From the NCBI RefSeq assembly GCF_040361435.1, contig NZ_APNL01000017.1, positions 1 to 64,000 on the forward strand: a DNA stretch of 64,000 bases, read 5' to 3'. Under the pieces are notes generated by a model that worked only from the letters and a program-made list of their open reading frames with translations, was not told the DNA's origin and made no database searches. Origin of the DNA: Salinisphaera sp002433465 (GTDB lineage: Bacteria > Pseudomonadota > Gammaproteobacteria > Nevskiales > Salinisphaeraceae). Below are positions 35,390 through 43,615 of the stretch, piece by piece (position 1 is the first letter of the stretch; the number at the start of each line of letters is the position of its first letter). The position numbers and the translations under genes were made by a program.

Positions 35390-36142
35390 ATGAGTTATCG
35401 TATCGAAATCGACAGCGCCGATGGCCGTATCGACGCCCATGTTTTTACGCCCGCCGACGCGCCTGGCGCCCTGCCCGCGGTCATCCTCCTCACCGACATC
35501 GGCGGACTGCGCCCCTGCTATCACGAGAAAGCCCAGATCGTGGCCGACGGCGGTTATGCGGTGCTCCTGCCCAACGTCTATTATCGCCATGGCCACGGTG
35601 CGGTCGTTCCCGAAGGCAAGTCTTTTCGCGATGAAGACGTCCGTCCCACGCTGTTCAAATACGCCGCCCAGCTGACCCCTGCAGCACAACGCCAGGACTT
35701 TGCCGCCTGGCTATCGGCTGTCGACGACGCCCCCGAGTTCGATTCGGCTACCGTGGGTGTTGTCGGCTACTGCATGACCGGCGCCTTCGCCCTGCGCATG
35801 GCGGCCTGGCACCCGGAACGCATCACCGCGGCCGCGGGTTTCCACTCCGCGAATCTTGCCAGGGCAGACGATCCGGACAGCCCCATTCACGACGTGGAAT
35901 CGATTCAGGCACAGCTATATTTCGGGCATGCCGACGGCGATACGTTGTTGCCACCCGAGCAGATCGCACGGCTCGACCAGGCCCTGGCCGAAGCCGGCGT
36001 GCATTTCTGTACCGAACTCTACAAAGGTGCCGGCCACGGCTATACCGCAAAGGATGCGCCCGTCTACGACGCCCGTGCCGATGCGCGTCATTTCAAACGG
36101 CTATTGACCCTGTTCGAAGAATGTCTGGGCAAGGCCGCCTAG
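35390..36142 (+). CDS. Dienelactone hydrolase-family protein
   Basis: A 250-aa alpha/beta hydrolase. The nucleophile is Cys in GVVGYCMTGAFALR, with Asp in HADGDTLLP and His in GAGHGYTAKD, the DLH triad. It hydrolyses lactones or esters in the cytosol; the natural substrate is not evident. The ATG at 35390 follows a weak ribosome site. Confidence 0.88.
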   Translation: MSYRIEIDSADGRIDAHVFTPADAPGALPAVILLTDIGGLRPCYHEKAQIVADGGYAVLLPNVYYRHGHGAVVPEGKSFRDEDVRPTLFKYAAQLTPAAQRQDFAAWLSAVDDAPEFDSATVGVVGYCMTGAFALRMAAWHPERITAAAGFHSANLARADDPDSPIHDVESIQAQLYFGHADGDTLLPPEQIARLDQALAEAGVHFCTELYKGAGHGYTAKDAPVYDARADARHFKRLLTLFEECLGKAA

Positions 36143-36248
36143 AACTTGCCGTGGCAAGGCTGGGCAGGCGCAATGGCCGGGCGTTCTTGAATCGAATCAT
36201 ATTGCGCACAACATTCATCCACGAATAACTCAGAAACAGGATCACGAC

Positions 36249-36677
36249 ATGGCAGTAGACAAGGTTCTTTATCGGGCCCAGGCCACGGCGACAGGCGGAC
36301 GCGACGGCCGAGCAACCGGCGCCGACAACGAGTTCGATCTCAAACTGGATACACCGAAAGCTCTGGGCGGCGCCGGCGGCGACGGCACCAATCCCGAGCA
36401 GCTGTTCGCGGCCGGTTACTCGGCCTGCTTCATTGGCGCGATGAAGGTGGTGGCCGGCAAACAGAAAGTGTCACTGCCCAAGGACACGAGCGTGACCGGC
36501 GACGTGGGCATCGGGCCCTCCGGCGAGGCCTTCGGCATTGAGGTCACACTCAATATCTCGCTGCCGGGCATGGACAAGGGTGAGGCCGACAAGCTGGTCG
36601 AGGCGGCCCATCAGGTCTGCCCCTATTCCAACGCCACGCGCGGCAATATTGACGTCACGCTCGACGTTCAGGTCTAG
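36249..36677 (+). CDS. ohr: Organic hydroperoxide resistance protein
   Basis: A 142-aa Ohr-family thiol peroxidase. The peroxidatic Cys lies in GYSACFIGAM and the resolving Cys in HQVCPYSNATRGN, with the active-site Arg near RATGADN. It reduces organic hydroperoxides using lipoylated partner proteins. It sits after the DLH gene; no OhrR regulator is adjacent. Confidence 0.93.
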   Translation: MAVDKVLYRAQATATGGRDGRATGADNEFDLKLDTPKALGGAGGDGTNPEQLFAAGYSACFIGAMKVVAGKQKVSLPKDTSVTGDVGIGPSGEAFGIEVTLNISLPGMDKGEADKLVEAAHQVCPYSNATRGNIDVTLDVQV

Positions 36678-36736
36678 CTCAGCCGACGTCAATAAAATAC
36701 GCGGTAAACGTGCGTCGCCGATGACGACGCGCGCCC

Positions 36737-36770
36737 CGGGCGGTTCGCGATCCACGAGCCGCCCGTTTTG
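36737..36770 (+). terminator. Intrinsic terminator after ohr
   Basis: CGGGCGG at 36737-36743 pairs with CCGCCCG at 36759-36765 and is followed by TTTTG. It lies 60 bases past the ohr stop. Confidence 0.75.
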
Positions 36771-36874
36771 TTACGTATTGTGCAGCGTGCGAAATCGCGC
36801 GATGATACGTTTTGAACTATCTGACCCGAATACGGAATATCCGGCTTCTTTGACGTTCAGTCATGGATGAAGCG

Positions 36875-37543
36875 ATGAAAACGCACGCCTTTGCTCGTTC
36901 CCGAAATATCGCCGCGCTGTCGTTGACGGTGGTCGGCGCGCTTGCCGCGGGCACCTGGTGGTACGGTAAGCAGTCACAGGAGCCGGCCGTTCCCGCGCCG
37001 CAGGGCTGGAGTGCTTCGCAACCGGGGCCGGTCGAACGGTCAGAACCCGCGGCGACAACGCCCGCGCCCAGCCCGGTGACAGAAATGACGCTGCGCCTAG
37101 ACGGCGCGAATCGCCTCGTCGAGCATGAGCCTGCGCCGTCCCGGAAGACAGCAAAGCCTGCGCCCGCGGCCAAGAGCGTGGATGCTCAAACCAGCGACGC
37201 GTTTGTCGAGAACGACCCAAACGAGACACTGGACCTGAACGTCCAGAACGCATTCGACGCGCCCGATCATGCGGCGCGCGCTCAGGCCGCAGCCGCGACC
37301 ACCAGGACCCGGCCCAACCCGCTGGATGTAAGCCAGTTTCAGAAGCAGGCGCCGGAAGTCGAAAGCTATAACCTGTTCAAGTCCGAATACGGCCTGCGCG
37401 GCTTCATGAAGCAGAACTGGATCAACCAGCGCGTTGCCCTGCTGGGTGGGCTTGGCCTGAATGACGACCGGCTGATCGAAAACGAAGACGACGACTTTCG
37501 CGACGATATCGCCTTCGGGATGGGGCTCATCGTCGCCTTTTAG
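36875..37543 (+). CDS. Single-span membrane protein with disordered linker, unknown
   Basis: A 222-aa protein: a short basic N-terminus, one membrane helix (residues about 12-32, IAALSLTVVGALAAGTWW), then a long Pro/Ala/Glu-rich linker (40-150) and a more ordered C-terminus with EVESYNLFKSEYGLRGFMKQ and RVALLGGLGL. I recognise no family. ATG 36875 follows GGATGAAG; an ATG four codons earlier is possible. Confidence 0.6.
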   Translation: MKTHAFARSRNIAALSLTVVGALAAGTWWYGKQSQEPAVPAPQGWSASQPGPVERSEPAATTPAPSPVTEMTLRLDGANRLVEHEPAPSRKTAKPAPAAKSVDAQTSDAFVENDPNETLDLNVQNAFDAPDHAARAQAAAATTRTRPNPLDVSQFQKQAPEVESYNLFKSEYGLRGFMKQNWINQRVALLGGLGLNDDRLIENEDDDFRDDIAFGMGLIVAF

Positions 37544-37619
37544 GCGTGCTGTGATCGGCGCGCCCAGCCCGGCCCGAAAGCGCAGCGCGCGCCCGTTTCT
37601 ACCGGCCCACGGCGGGCCC

Positions 37620-38837
37620 TCAGCGCTGAGCAGGCTGCGCGGACGTGAATAGCCGCAGCCCGATATACGCCATTGTCGACCCGCCCGAAGCCAGGCACAT
37701 CACCGCGGCCATGGCCACGGCATCGCCGCCGAACGCGCCCACCGCCCAGGTCGCCACCGCGCCGCAGGAAAACTGCACCACGCCGAACAGTGCCGAGGCC
37801 GCACCCGCTGCATCCGGCGCCAGATCGAGCAAACCCGCAACCGTATTTGCGCCGGCCACACCGACCGTGGATAGCAGGAAAAACAAGGGTATCGCCACGC
37901 CCCAGAAGCCGCCGAATCCGGTCAGCGTGGTCGCCAGAAGCACCAGCGAACAGGCCATCGTGTTCAGCACGGCCACGCCCAGCAGCATGCGATAGCCGAG
38001 AAACATCACCAGCCGGCCGTTGCTGGCGGTGCCGATGAGCATGGCGAAGACATTGGCGCCGAAATAAAAGCCGAACAGGGATTCGTCGATCCCGAACTGT
38101 TCGATATAGACGAACGAACTGGCCGCGACGTACGAGAACAGCGCCCCGAACATCAGCCCGCCGCACAATAGAAACAGCGCGATCGGGCCGCGCCTGAGCA
38201 GCGCGAGGTAACCCGCGTACTGGGCCAGCAGGCTGCGATCGCGGATACGCCGCTGCGGCGGATGCGATTCCCCCAGCAGCACCGTCAACGCGACCAGACA
38301 CATCAGCGCGTAAACGCAGAGCAGCCAGAAAATCCCCTGCCAGGCGGCGAACTTGAGCACCAGCCCACCCACAATGGGGGCCAGCAACGGCGCGGTGGCC
38401 ATCACCATCACCACGAACGACATCACGCTCGCCGCCTTCGAGCCGTGGAAACGATCCCGTACGATCGCCCGCGACATGACCGGGCCGGCCGCCGCGCCAA
38501 AGCCCTGAACGGCACGCGCGGCAATCAGCATGCCGACCGACTCCGACAGGGCACAGGCGACGGAGGCGACCAGATACAGGCCGAGGCCGAAATACAGTAT
38601 CGGCCGCCGCCCGTAGCGATCGGAGAGCGGACCGTAGGTCAACTGGCCGGCCGCCAGACCCAGGAAGAACAGACTCAGGCTGTACTGTACGTACGCCGGA
38701 TCGACCGCGAACTCGCGAGCCAGGCCCGGCATCGCCGGCAGGTACATATCGATCGACAACGGCGTAACCGCGGTCAGCATGCCGAGTACGGCAATGAATA
38801 CGAAATATGCCGCGCGGCTTTCGAGGGACGTGGCCAT
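37620..38837 (-). CDS. Bcr/CflA-family multidrug MFS exporter
   Basis: A 405-aa membrane protein with twelve helices. Helix 1 has MLTAVTPLSIDMYLPAMP, typical of Bcr/CflA; motif A is GPLSDRYGRRP; motif C PLLAPIVGG follows. Members export drugs such as bicyclomycin or metabolites using the proton gradient. Copy B of the structured repeat lies just beyond its start. Confidence 0.9.
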   Translation of the reverse strand: MATSLESRAAYFVFIAVLGMLTAVTPLSIDMYLPAMPGLAREFAVDPAYVQYSLSLFFLGLAAGQLTYGPLSDRYGRRPILYFGLGLYLVASVACALSESVGMLIAARAVQGFGAAAGPVMSRAIVRDRFHGSKAASVMSFVVMVMATAPLLAPIVGGLVLKFAAWQGIFWLLCVYALMCLVALTVLLGESHPPQRRIRDRSLLAQYAGYLALLRRGPIALFLLCGGLMFGALFSYVAASSFVYIEQFGIDESLFGFYFGANVFAMLIGTASNGRLVMFLGYRMLLGVAVLNTMACSLVLLATTLTGFGGFWGVAIPLFFLLSTVGVAGANTVAGLLDLAPDAAGAASALFGVVQFSCGAVATWAVGAFGGDAVAMAAVMCLASGGSTMAYIGLRLFTSAQPAQR

Positions 38838-38950
38838 GCAGGCGGCTCCTTGGGATGCGGGGCGCCGGCAGCGCCGCAGGCGCGGCGGCAGGGTCAGCCC
38901 GCTGGGGCGCGCCGGATTATTAACCCGGCCCTAAGATAGATTATTCAATC

Positions 38951-39109
38951 GTTGATTTTTCGGGTGGATATCACGCGTGTGCGAAAGCACACGCGCCACG
39001 GCCAACGGTCGTGAAGCCATTGGACGAAACGACGAACAGCGGCCAGCCTTTCGTTCCACGGCATTGGAAACTGCTGACGCAGTCAGCGGTTTCGGTGCCG
39101 GGCCAATAG
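38951..39109 (+). repeat. Dispersed structured repeat, copy B
   Basis: About 159 bases similar to 12884-13041. The first hairpin is a perfect 9-bp stem at 38974-38995 with GAAA loop. The second, 39068-39092, pairs 11 bases. Its last 27 bases (39083-39109) overlap the end of mdcH, providing its final codons and stop. It is oriented the same way as copy A. Confidence 0.8.
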
Positions 39110-40012
39110 GGCCGCGGCATTATGCCAGCCGGCATCGATGACGGCCACGGCCTCGCCCGGGCCATCCATGCCCGGATGCAGGCGCGTCAACACCCGCGCG
39201 GGCGGCATTTCCAGCGCGAGTTCGTAGCCGGCTTCGTGCACGATGCGCGCGCTGGCCGCCCAGTGCACGGTGCGCGCCATGTTGTAGATCAGATCGTCGC
39301 GAATATCGGCACCACGCCAGAGCCGGCGCCGCCGGTTCGCACTGAAATAGGCACAACTCGGGGCATTGAATACCGTATCGGCCGCCGCCTCGGCCAGGCG
39401 CTGAGCGGGGGCCTGGAGCAATTCGCAGTGCGACGGCACGGCCATATCCAGGCGTTGTACGCGTGCGGCGCCCCGTTCGGTGGCTTTATCGGCCAGGCGT
39501 TCCAGCCCGGCGTCGCCGCCCGCGACCACGATCTGGGTATCGCTGTTGATGTTGCCGATATACAGCGGCGCGTCGTCACGATAGAGCTCGGCAATCAGTG
39601 CCCGAACCGTTGTTTCGTCGAGGCCGATCACCGCGCTCATGCCGTAGCCCTGCGGATAAGCCTCGGCCATGAGCCGACCGCGCCGGGCAACCAGGCGCAG
39701 CGCATCGGCATAGTCGATCGCGCCGGCGATCACGGCCGCGGGCCAGGCCCCGATCGAAAGCCCCATCACCGCGTCGGGCGCGCCTGCCTCGGCGACAAGA
39801 TGCCGGGCCGCAGCAACGCCGGCAACGGTCAGAGCCAGTTGGACCGATTCCGTGCCGGCCAGCGCATCGTCCGTATCCAGCGCCGCCACTTCGCATTCCA
39901 GAACATCCGCACTTGCGGCCAATGTATCGCGCACTGCCACACTATCCGGCAGTTCTGCGAGCATGCCGGCGCGTTGCGCGCCCTGGCCGGCAAAGGTAAA
40001 TACGACGCCCAT
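39083..40012 (-). CDS. mdcH: Malonate decarboxylase epsilon subunit (malonyl-CoA:ACP transacylase)
   Basis: A 309-aa malonyltransferase of the FabD fold: start MGVVFTFAGQGAQRAGM, nucleophile Ser in GLSIGAWPAA and catalytic His in VPSHCELL. It loads malonyl onto the MdcC carrier to start the decarboxylation cycle. It is the last gene of the mdc operon, 5 bases after mdcG. Its C-terminal residues are encoded within repeat copy B, so the repeat may have changed the original end. Confidence 0.92.
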   Translation of the reverse strand: MGVVFTFAGQGAQRAGMLAELPDSVAVRDTLAASADVLECEVAALDTDDALAGTESVQLALTVAGVAAARHLVAEAGAPDAVMGLSIGAWPAAVIAGAIDYADALRLVARRGRLMAEAYPQGYGMSAVIGLDETTVRALIAELYRDDAPLYIGNINSDTQIVVAGGDAGLERLADKATERGAARVQRLDMAVPSHCELLQAPAQRLAEAAADTVFNAPSCAYFSANRRRRLWRGADIRDDLIYNMARTVHWAASARIVHEAGYELALEMPPARVLTRLHPGMDGPGEAVAVIDAGWHNAAALLARHRNR

Positions 40013-40017
40013 GGCAA

Positions 40018-40716
40018 TCAGCCCGCGGCCGTGTACGAGGCCCGCTGGTGGGGCACGGACTCTGCCCAGGGGTCGGCACAAAGAAAGGGCCCTTGATCAC
40101 TTTTGACCAGCACCTTGTCGTGGTCGCCCGCCCAGTCGGCCAGTGCCACCCCGCCGGACGGCGTTTCCATCTGAATATCGCAGCGCGCCGCGAGCACGGC
40201 CAGCGAGGCGACGATCCGGGCCGCATCGCGGCGGGTGAGCCGTTGCGGCAGCCGCAGCAGCACATCGATATCCGACGCGGCATGGCAGCTGGCTTCGCCG
40301 GTGGCCAGCTCGTAGCCGACGGCGCCGGTCAATCCCCCGCACTGGCCGTGCGCGTCCAGCGCGGCGGCCAGCGCCGGCAGTGCCGCGAGTGCCGGGATGG
40401 CCCGTCGGCGTTCTGCCGTGGGCTGTTCGATAAACGCCGCGCACTGCTCCGGCGTCACGGTTTTCATTACCTGTTCTGTGGCGATGGTCGTGGCGAAGCG
40501 TTGATTGCGCTGCGCACCGCGTACGCCCACCGGCAGGCGGCCGCAAACGCGTGGCGCGCGTCGCACCACGAACGGCCCGCCGCGGGCGATCAGCGGATTC
40601 GCCCAGGCCGGCGCCTCATCACCAACGCTTTGCTGCGCGCACCACAGCAGGTCGTGCGGGCGGGCCGCGCGGCACCCAGCCGCGCCTTCGCTGTAGTCAC
40701 CCGAGGCGGGTGACAT
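40018..40716 (-). CDS. mdcG: Malonate decarboxylase holo-ACP synthase (phosphoribosyl-dephospho-CoA transferase)
   Basis: A 232-aa protein that attaches the 2'-(5''-triphosphoribosyl)-3'-dephospho-CoA group to a Ser on MdcC. It shows the nucleotidyltransferase-like ASDIDVLLRLP motif with metal-binding Asp residues, and RPHDLLWCAQQSVG at the start. Its ATG overlaps the mdcE stop (TGATG). Confidence 0.88.
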   Translation of the reverse strand: MSPASGDYSEGAAGCRAARPHDLLWCAQQSVGDEAPAWANPLIARGGPFVVRRAPRVCGRLPVGVRGAQRNQRFATTIATEQVMKTVTPEQCAAFIEQPTAERRRAIPALAALPALAAALDAHGQCGGLTGAVGYELATGEASCHAASDIDVLLRLPQRLTRRDAARIVASLAVLAARCDIQMETPSGGVALADWAGDHDKVLVKSDQGPFLCADPWAESVPHQRASYTAAG

Positions 40717-41531
40717 CAATCGCCGTTCCACTGCGCACGCAGACGCTCGCGCACTTTCACCGACGCCGCGCGACCGTCGGCGTGCAGCCGCGCTGCCAAG
40801 CTGAAATCCTCGCCGATGTCGGCCAGCGCCCGCCTCAGGGTCTGGCGTACGTGGTCCACATCTTCGCCGTGCGGCCGCTCGGCATCGGCGACCGACACCC
40901 GGGCGAACAGCAGGCCCAGGCGATCGAAGCTGGCGATGTCGTAAGCCATGGGCGTGATCGTTTCGGCCAGCTGTTCCACGCCTTCGACGGTACGCTGGGT
41001 GATTCGGGCGGCGGCCTGTTTGCCCATGGCATGCACCTGCACGCCGGCATCGTCGAGCGCGATCAATCGATTGGCCTGATAGCCATGGGCGAGAAACGCG
41101 CCGGACATGGCCTTGCCCACGATCAGCCCGAGCACCGGATGGCCGGCCTCGCGGGCCACGGCATAGGCCTCGGCCGCGGCGGCCAGCGCCTGATGGATGC
41201 CGAAGGCTTCCTCGCTGCGCCCGTAGGCCTGGCTGGGCACATCGATGACCGCGACGATGGCGCGCTTTTGCGCTGCGCCGGCGTCGGCGGCCACGACCTG
41301 CCTGACCGCCTGGGCCAGCGCCCAGCCTTCGACCAGACCGACTTCACCGCCGCGCGCCCGCGGATAGGCGTTGTCGGCATCGGGCACGACCGCGATATAG
41401 CGCGCGCTGCGCTCGTCGATCGCGCCATCGACGACCTGCACGCTGGCCGGAAAGCCCGCAACGCGGGCGGCATTGTCGGTAAGCGCGGCGAGCCATGCCG
41501 CGCCCCGCGAGCCCTGCTCTTGTGTACTCAT
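40716..41531 (-). CDS. mdcE: Malonate decarboxylase gamma subunit
   Basis: A 271-aa carboxyltransferase-fold protein. With MdcD it forms the decarboxylase unit that releases CO2 from malonyl-ACP. It shows GKAMSGAFLAHGYQANRLIAL and VHAMGKQAAARITQRT, family-typical. GGGAG precedes its ATG; it overlaps mdcD by ATGA. Confidence 0.92.
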   Translation of the reverse strand: MSTQEQGSRGAAWLAALTDNAARVAGFPASVQVVDGAIDERSARYIAVVPDADNAYPRARGGEVGLVEGWALAQAVRQVVAADAGAAQKRAIVAVIDVPSQAYGRSEEAFGIHQALAAAAEAYAVAREAGHPVLGLIVGKAMSGAFLAHGYQANRLIALDDAGVQVHAMGKQAAARITQRTVEGVEQLAETITPMAYDIASFDRLGLLFARVSVADAERPHGEDVDHVRQTLRRALADIGEDFSLAARLHADGRAASVKVRERLRAQWNGD

Positions 41532-42397
41532 GACGGATCTCCCGAGCCGTGAATTTCCTGCGCCATGACCTCGCGCGCCCATGCGGCGTCGGCGCGGCGC
41601 TGGGTATTCAGAGCGCGCAGCCTTTCCAGATGCGCCTCCACCGCCTGGGTGCGAGCCAGATCGCCCACCGGTCGCGCCACCGCGTTGGCGACGGCGGCAC
41701 GAATTTCGGCGCTGTCGTCGTCGCAAAGCGTATCCACGAAATGCGTGGCATGGCGCTGGGCACCGCCGGTCAGGCTCCAGATCATGGGCCGATCGCGGGA
41801 GTCGAATTCGTCGACGCCGGCTTCCTGTTCTATCACCTGCGGGCCGTTGAGCCCCAGCCGGGCTTCGCGGGTGGCGATCAGCGTCGAGCACAGCCCGGCC
41901 GCGATCGACATGCCGCCGAAACAGCCCACCGGCCCGCTGATGACACCAACCACCGGCACATGCTCACGCAGGGCAACGATCGCGGCATGGATTTCGGCAA
42001 TCGCCGCCAGTCCGCAGTTGGCTTCCTGCAGGCGCACGCCGCCGGTTTCGAACAAAATTACCGGCACGACAGGGGTCTTGGCGCGTGCATCTTCGAGTGC
42101 GAGCTCAAGCGCGCCGGCGATCTTCGCCCCGCCGACCTCGCCCATCGAGCCGCCCTGAAACGCCGGTTCGATCGCGGCAACCACGACGACCACGCCGTCG
42201 ATGGTGCCGCGGGCAATGACCACACCGTCGTCGGCCTGGGTCACGATGTCCTGCAGGGGCAGCCAGGGGGAACTCAGGCGTTCGAAGGGGTCGAGCAGTT
42301 CCCGCAGGCTGCCGGCGTCGACTAGATACTGCACCCGCTGGCGGGCGCTCTTTTCGACGAAGCTTTCGCGTTGCAATAGGTCTGCGCTGTCCATCAT
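41528..42397 (-). CDS. mdcD: Malonate decarboxylase beta subunit
   Basis: A 289-aa carboxyltransferase-fold protein: AIEPAFQGGSMGEVGGAKI, LFETGGVRLQEANCG and GPVGCFGGMSIAAGLCS. It pairs with MdcE for malonyl-S-ACP decarboxylation to acetyl-S-ACP. The start at 42397 (ATGATGG, ribosome site GGGAGG) overlaps the mdcC stop; the next ATG 42394 is also possible. Confidence 0.93.
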   Translation of the reverse strand: MMDSADLLQRESFVEKSARQRVQYLVDAGSLRELLDPFERLSSPWLPLQDIVTQADDGVVIARGTIDGVVVVVAAIEPAFQGGSMGEVGGAKIAGALELALEDARAKTPVVPVILFETGGVRLQEANCGLAAIAEIHAAIVALREHVPVVGVISGPVGCFGGMSIAAGLCSTLIATREARLGLNGPQVIEQEAGVDEFDSRDRPMIWSLTGGAQRHATHFVDTLCDDDSAEIRAAVANAVARPVGDLARTQAVEAHLERLRALNTQRRADAAWAREVMAQEIHGSGDPS

Positions 42398-42702
42398 GTC
42401 CTCCCGGCGCTGGCGGCCTGTTCCATGGCCTGGGCAATACGCAGCCGCACCACCGCCGGCGTGGCGCCGAAGTCGTTGATCTCGAGCGCGACCGCCGGCT
42501 GCTCGGCATCGGCGAAGATGCGATCGATCACCGCTGTCCATATATCGTTCACGCCGTCGACCGACGTGGTGATCGCTACCGTCGAACGCCCGTTTTGGGC
42601 CGGCTCCAGCAGCACTTCCAGATCGCCGGAGCCGACCACGCCGGCCAGCGCCCGCTTTGCGGCCGGGTCACCGGCCGGATAATCAAGCGATAAGCGTTGC
42701 AT
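42394..42702 (-). CDS. mdcC: Malonate decarboxylase delta subunit (acyl carrier protein)
   Basis: A 102-aa carrier protein. The prosthetic-group Ser is in VGSGDLEVLLEP. It carries acetyl/malonyl groups between MdcA, MdcH and MdcD/E. AGGAG lies 7 bases before ATG 42702; an in-frame ATG two codons upstream sits too close to it. It overlaps the end of mdcB by 20 bases. Confidence 0.92.
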   Translation of the reverse strand: MQRLSLDYPAGDPAAKRALAGVVGSGDLEVLLEPAQNGRSTVAITTSVDGVNDIWTAVIDRIFADAEQPAVALEINDFGATPAVVRLRIAQAMEQAASAGRT

Positions 42703-43615
42703 ATTCATTCTCCTGGGCGGATTGTTCGCCATTGCAGCGCAGCGGCCAGTCGCGACCGGCCGCGTTTTCCAGTGCGTCGATAAGCAGCGTGGCCGAGAGT
42801 AGATCGGCGCTGCCGCCCGGCGAGGCATTCATGGATAACAGCTCGCGATCGAAGCGCGCGAGTTCGCGTGCCCCGGCCCGCGTGCCCGCGCCGCCGCGCT
42901 CGATAATCGTCGCCGCCCCGCCCTGCACGCGCAGCAGACCGGCACGCCCGGCCCGACTGAGCACGCAGGTATCGTCGAGCACGGTCATGATGGCGAGCAG
43001 CGCATTCAGCCGCGCGACGCGTTCGCTGCAGCCCGCCTTTCTTGCCCGACGCAGCATGGCAAGGCCGGCTTCGCGTATCGGCGGGAAACCGCGACAGGCC
43101 TCGCCGCGCGCGCCGGCGACCTGATAACGCTGTACGGCGCGCTGGCCGTTCGAGCGACGCGCCGGCGATACGGCCGGATCGTCGATGGCAGCCATTGCCG
43201 CCACTTCTGCCAGTAGCGTATCCGCATGCCATCGACTCGGGCGGCGTGCCGCGGCCGACACGATCAGTCCCAGACACCAGATGGCACCGCGATGGGTATT
43301 GACGCCGTCGGTGGCAAGCATCATGCGTGCTTCGCTTTCGCGGCCGAGCAGGCCGAGCTCGGCACGCAGCGTGGCCGGGTCATGTTCTTCGATGGAGGCA
43401 GCTGCCATATCGTAAAAACCCACTTCGAGCGCATCCACCGAGGCATGCATGAGGGCACGATTCATGTCCCGATGCGCGCCGCTGCCGCGCCGGTCCACCA
43501 GCCCCGGCTTGGGGGTGAGGTCCACTTCCGCGCGCAGCGCGTCGCTGGCCGCGCGCGCCAGCACGCCGGCCAGCGTATCGACGCGTACGGCTGTGCCTGT
43601 CGTTGCTATCGTCAT
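42683..43615 (-). CDS. mdcB: Triphosphoribosyl-dephospho-CoA synthase
   Basis: A 310-aa CitG/MdcB-family enzyme: DLTPKPGLVDRRGSGAHRDM and TDGVNTHRGAIWCLG are family motifs. It makes the prosthetic-group precursor from dephospho-CoA and ATP for MdcG. The ATG overlaps the mdcA stop (TGATG); an in-frame GTG one codon upstream is also possible. Confidence 0.92.
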   Translation of the reverse strand: MTIATTGTAVRVDTLAGVLARAASDALRAEVDLTPKPGLVDRRGSGAHRDMNRALMHASVDALEVGFYDMAAASIEEHDPATLRAELGLLGRESEARMMLATDGVNTHRGAIWCLGLIVSAAARRPSRWHADTLLAEVAAMAAIDDPAVSPARRSNGQRAVQRYQVAGARGEACRGFPPIREAGLAMLRRARKAGCSERVARLNALLAIMTVLDDTCVLSRAGRAGLLRVQGGAATIIERGGAGTRAGARELARFDRELLSMNASPGGSADLLSATLLIDALENAAGRDWPLRCNGEQSAQENEYATLIA

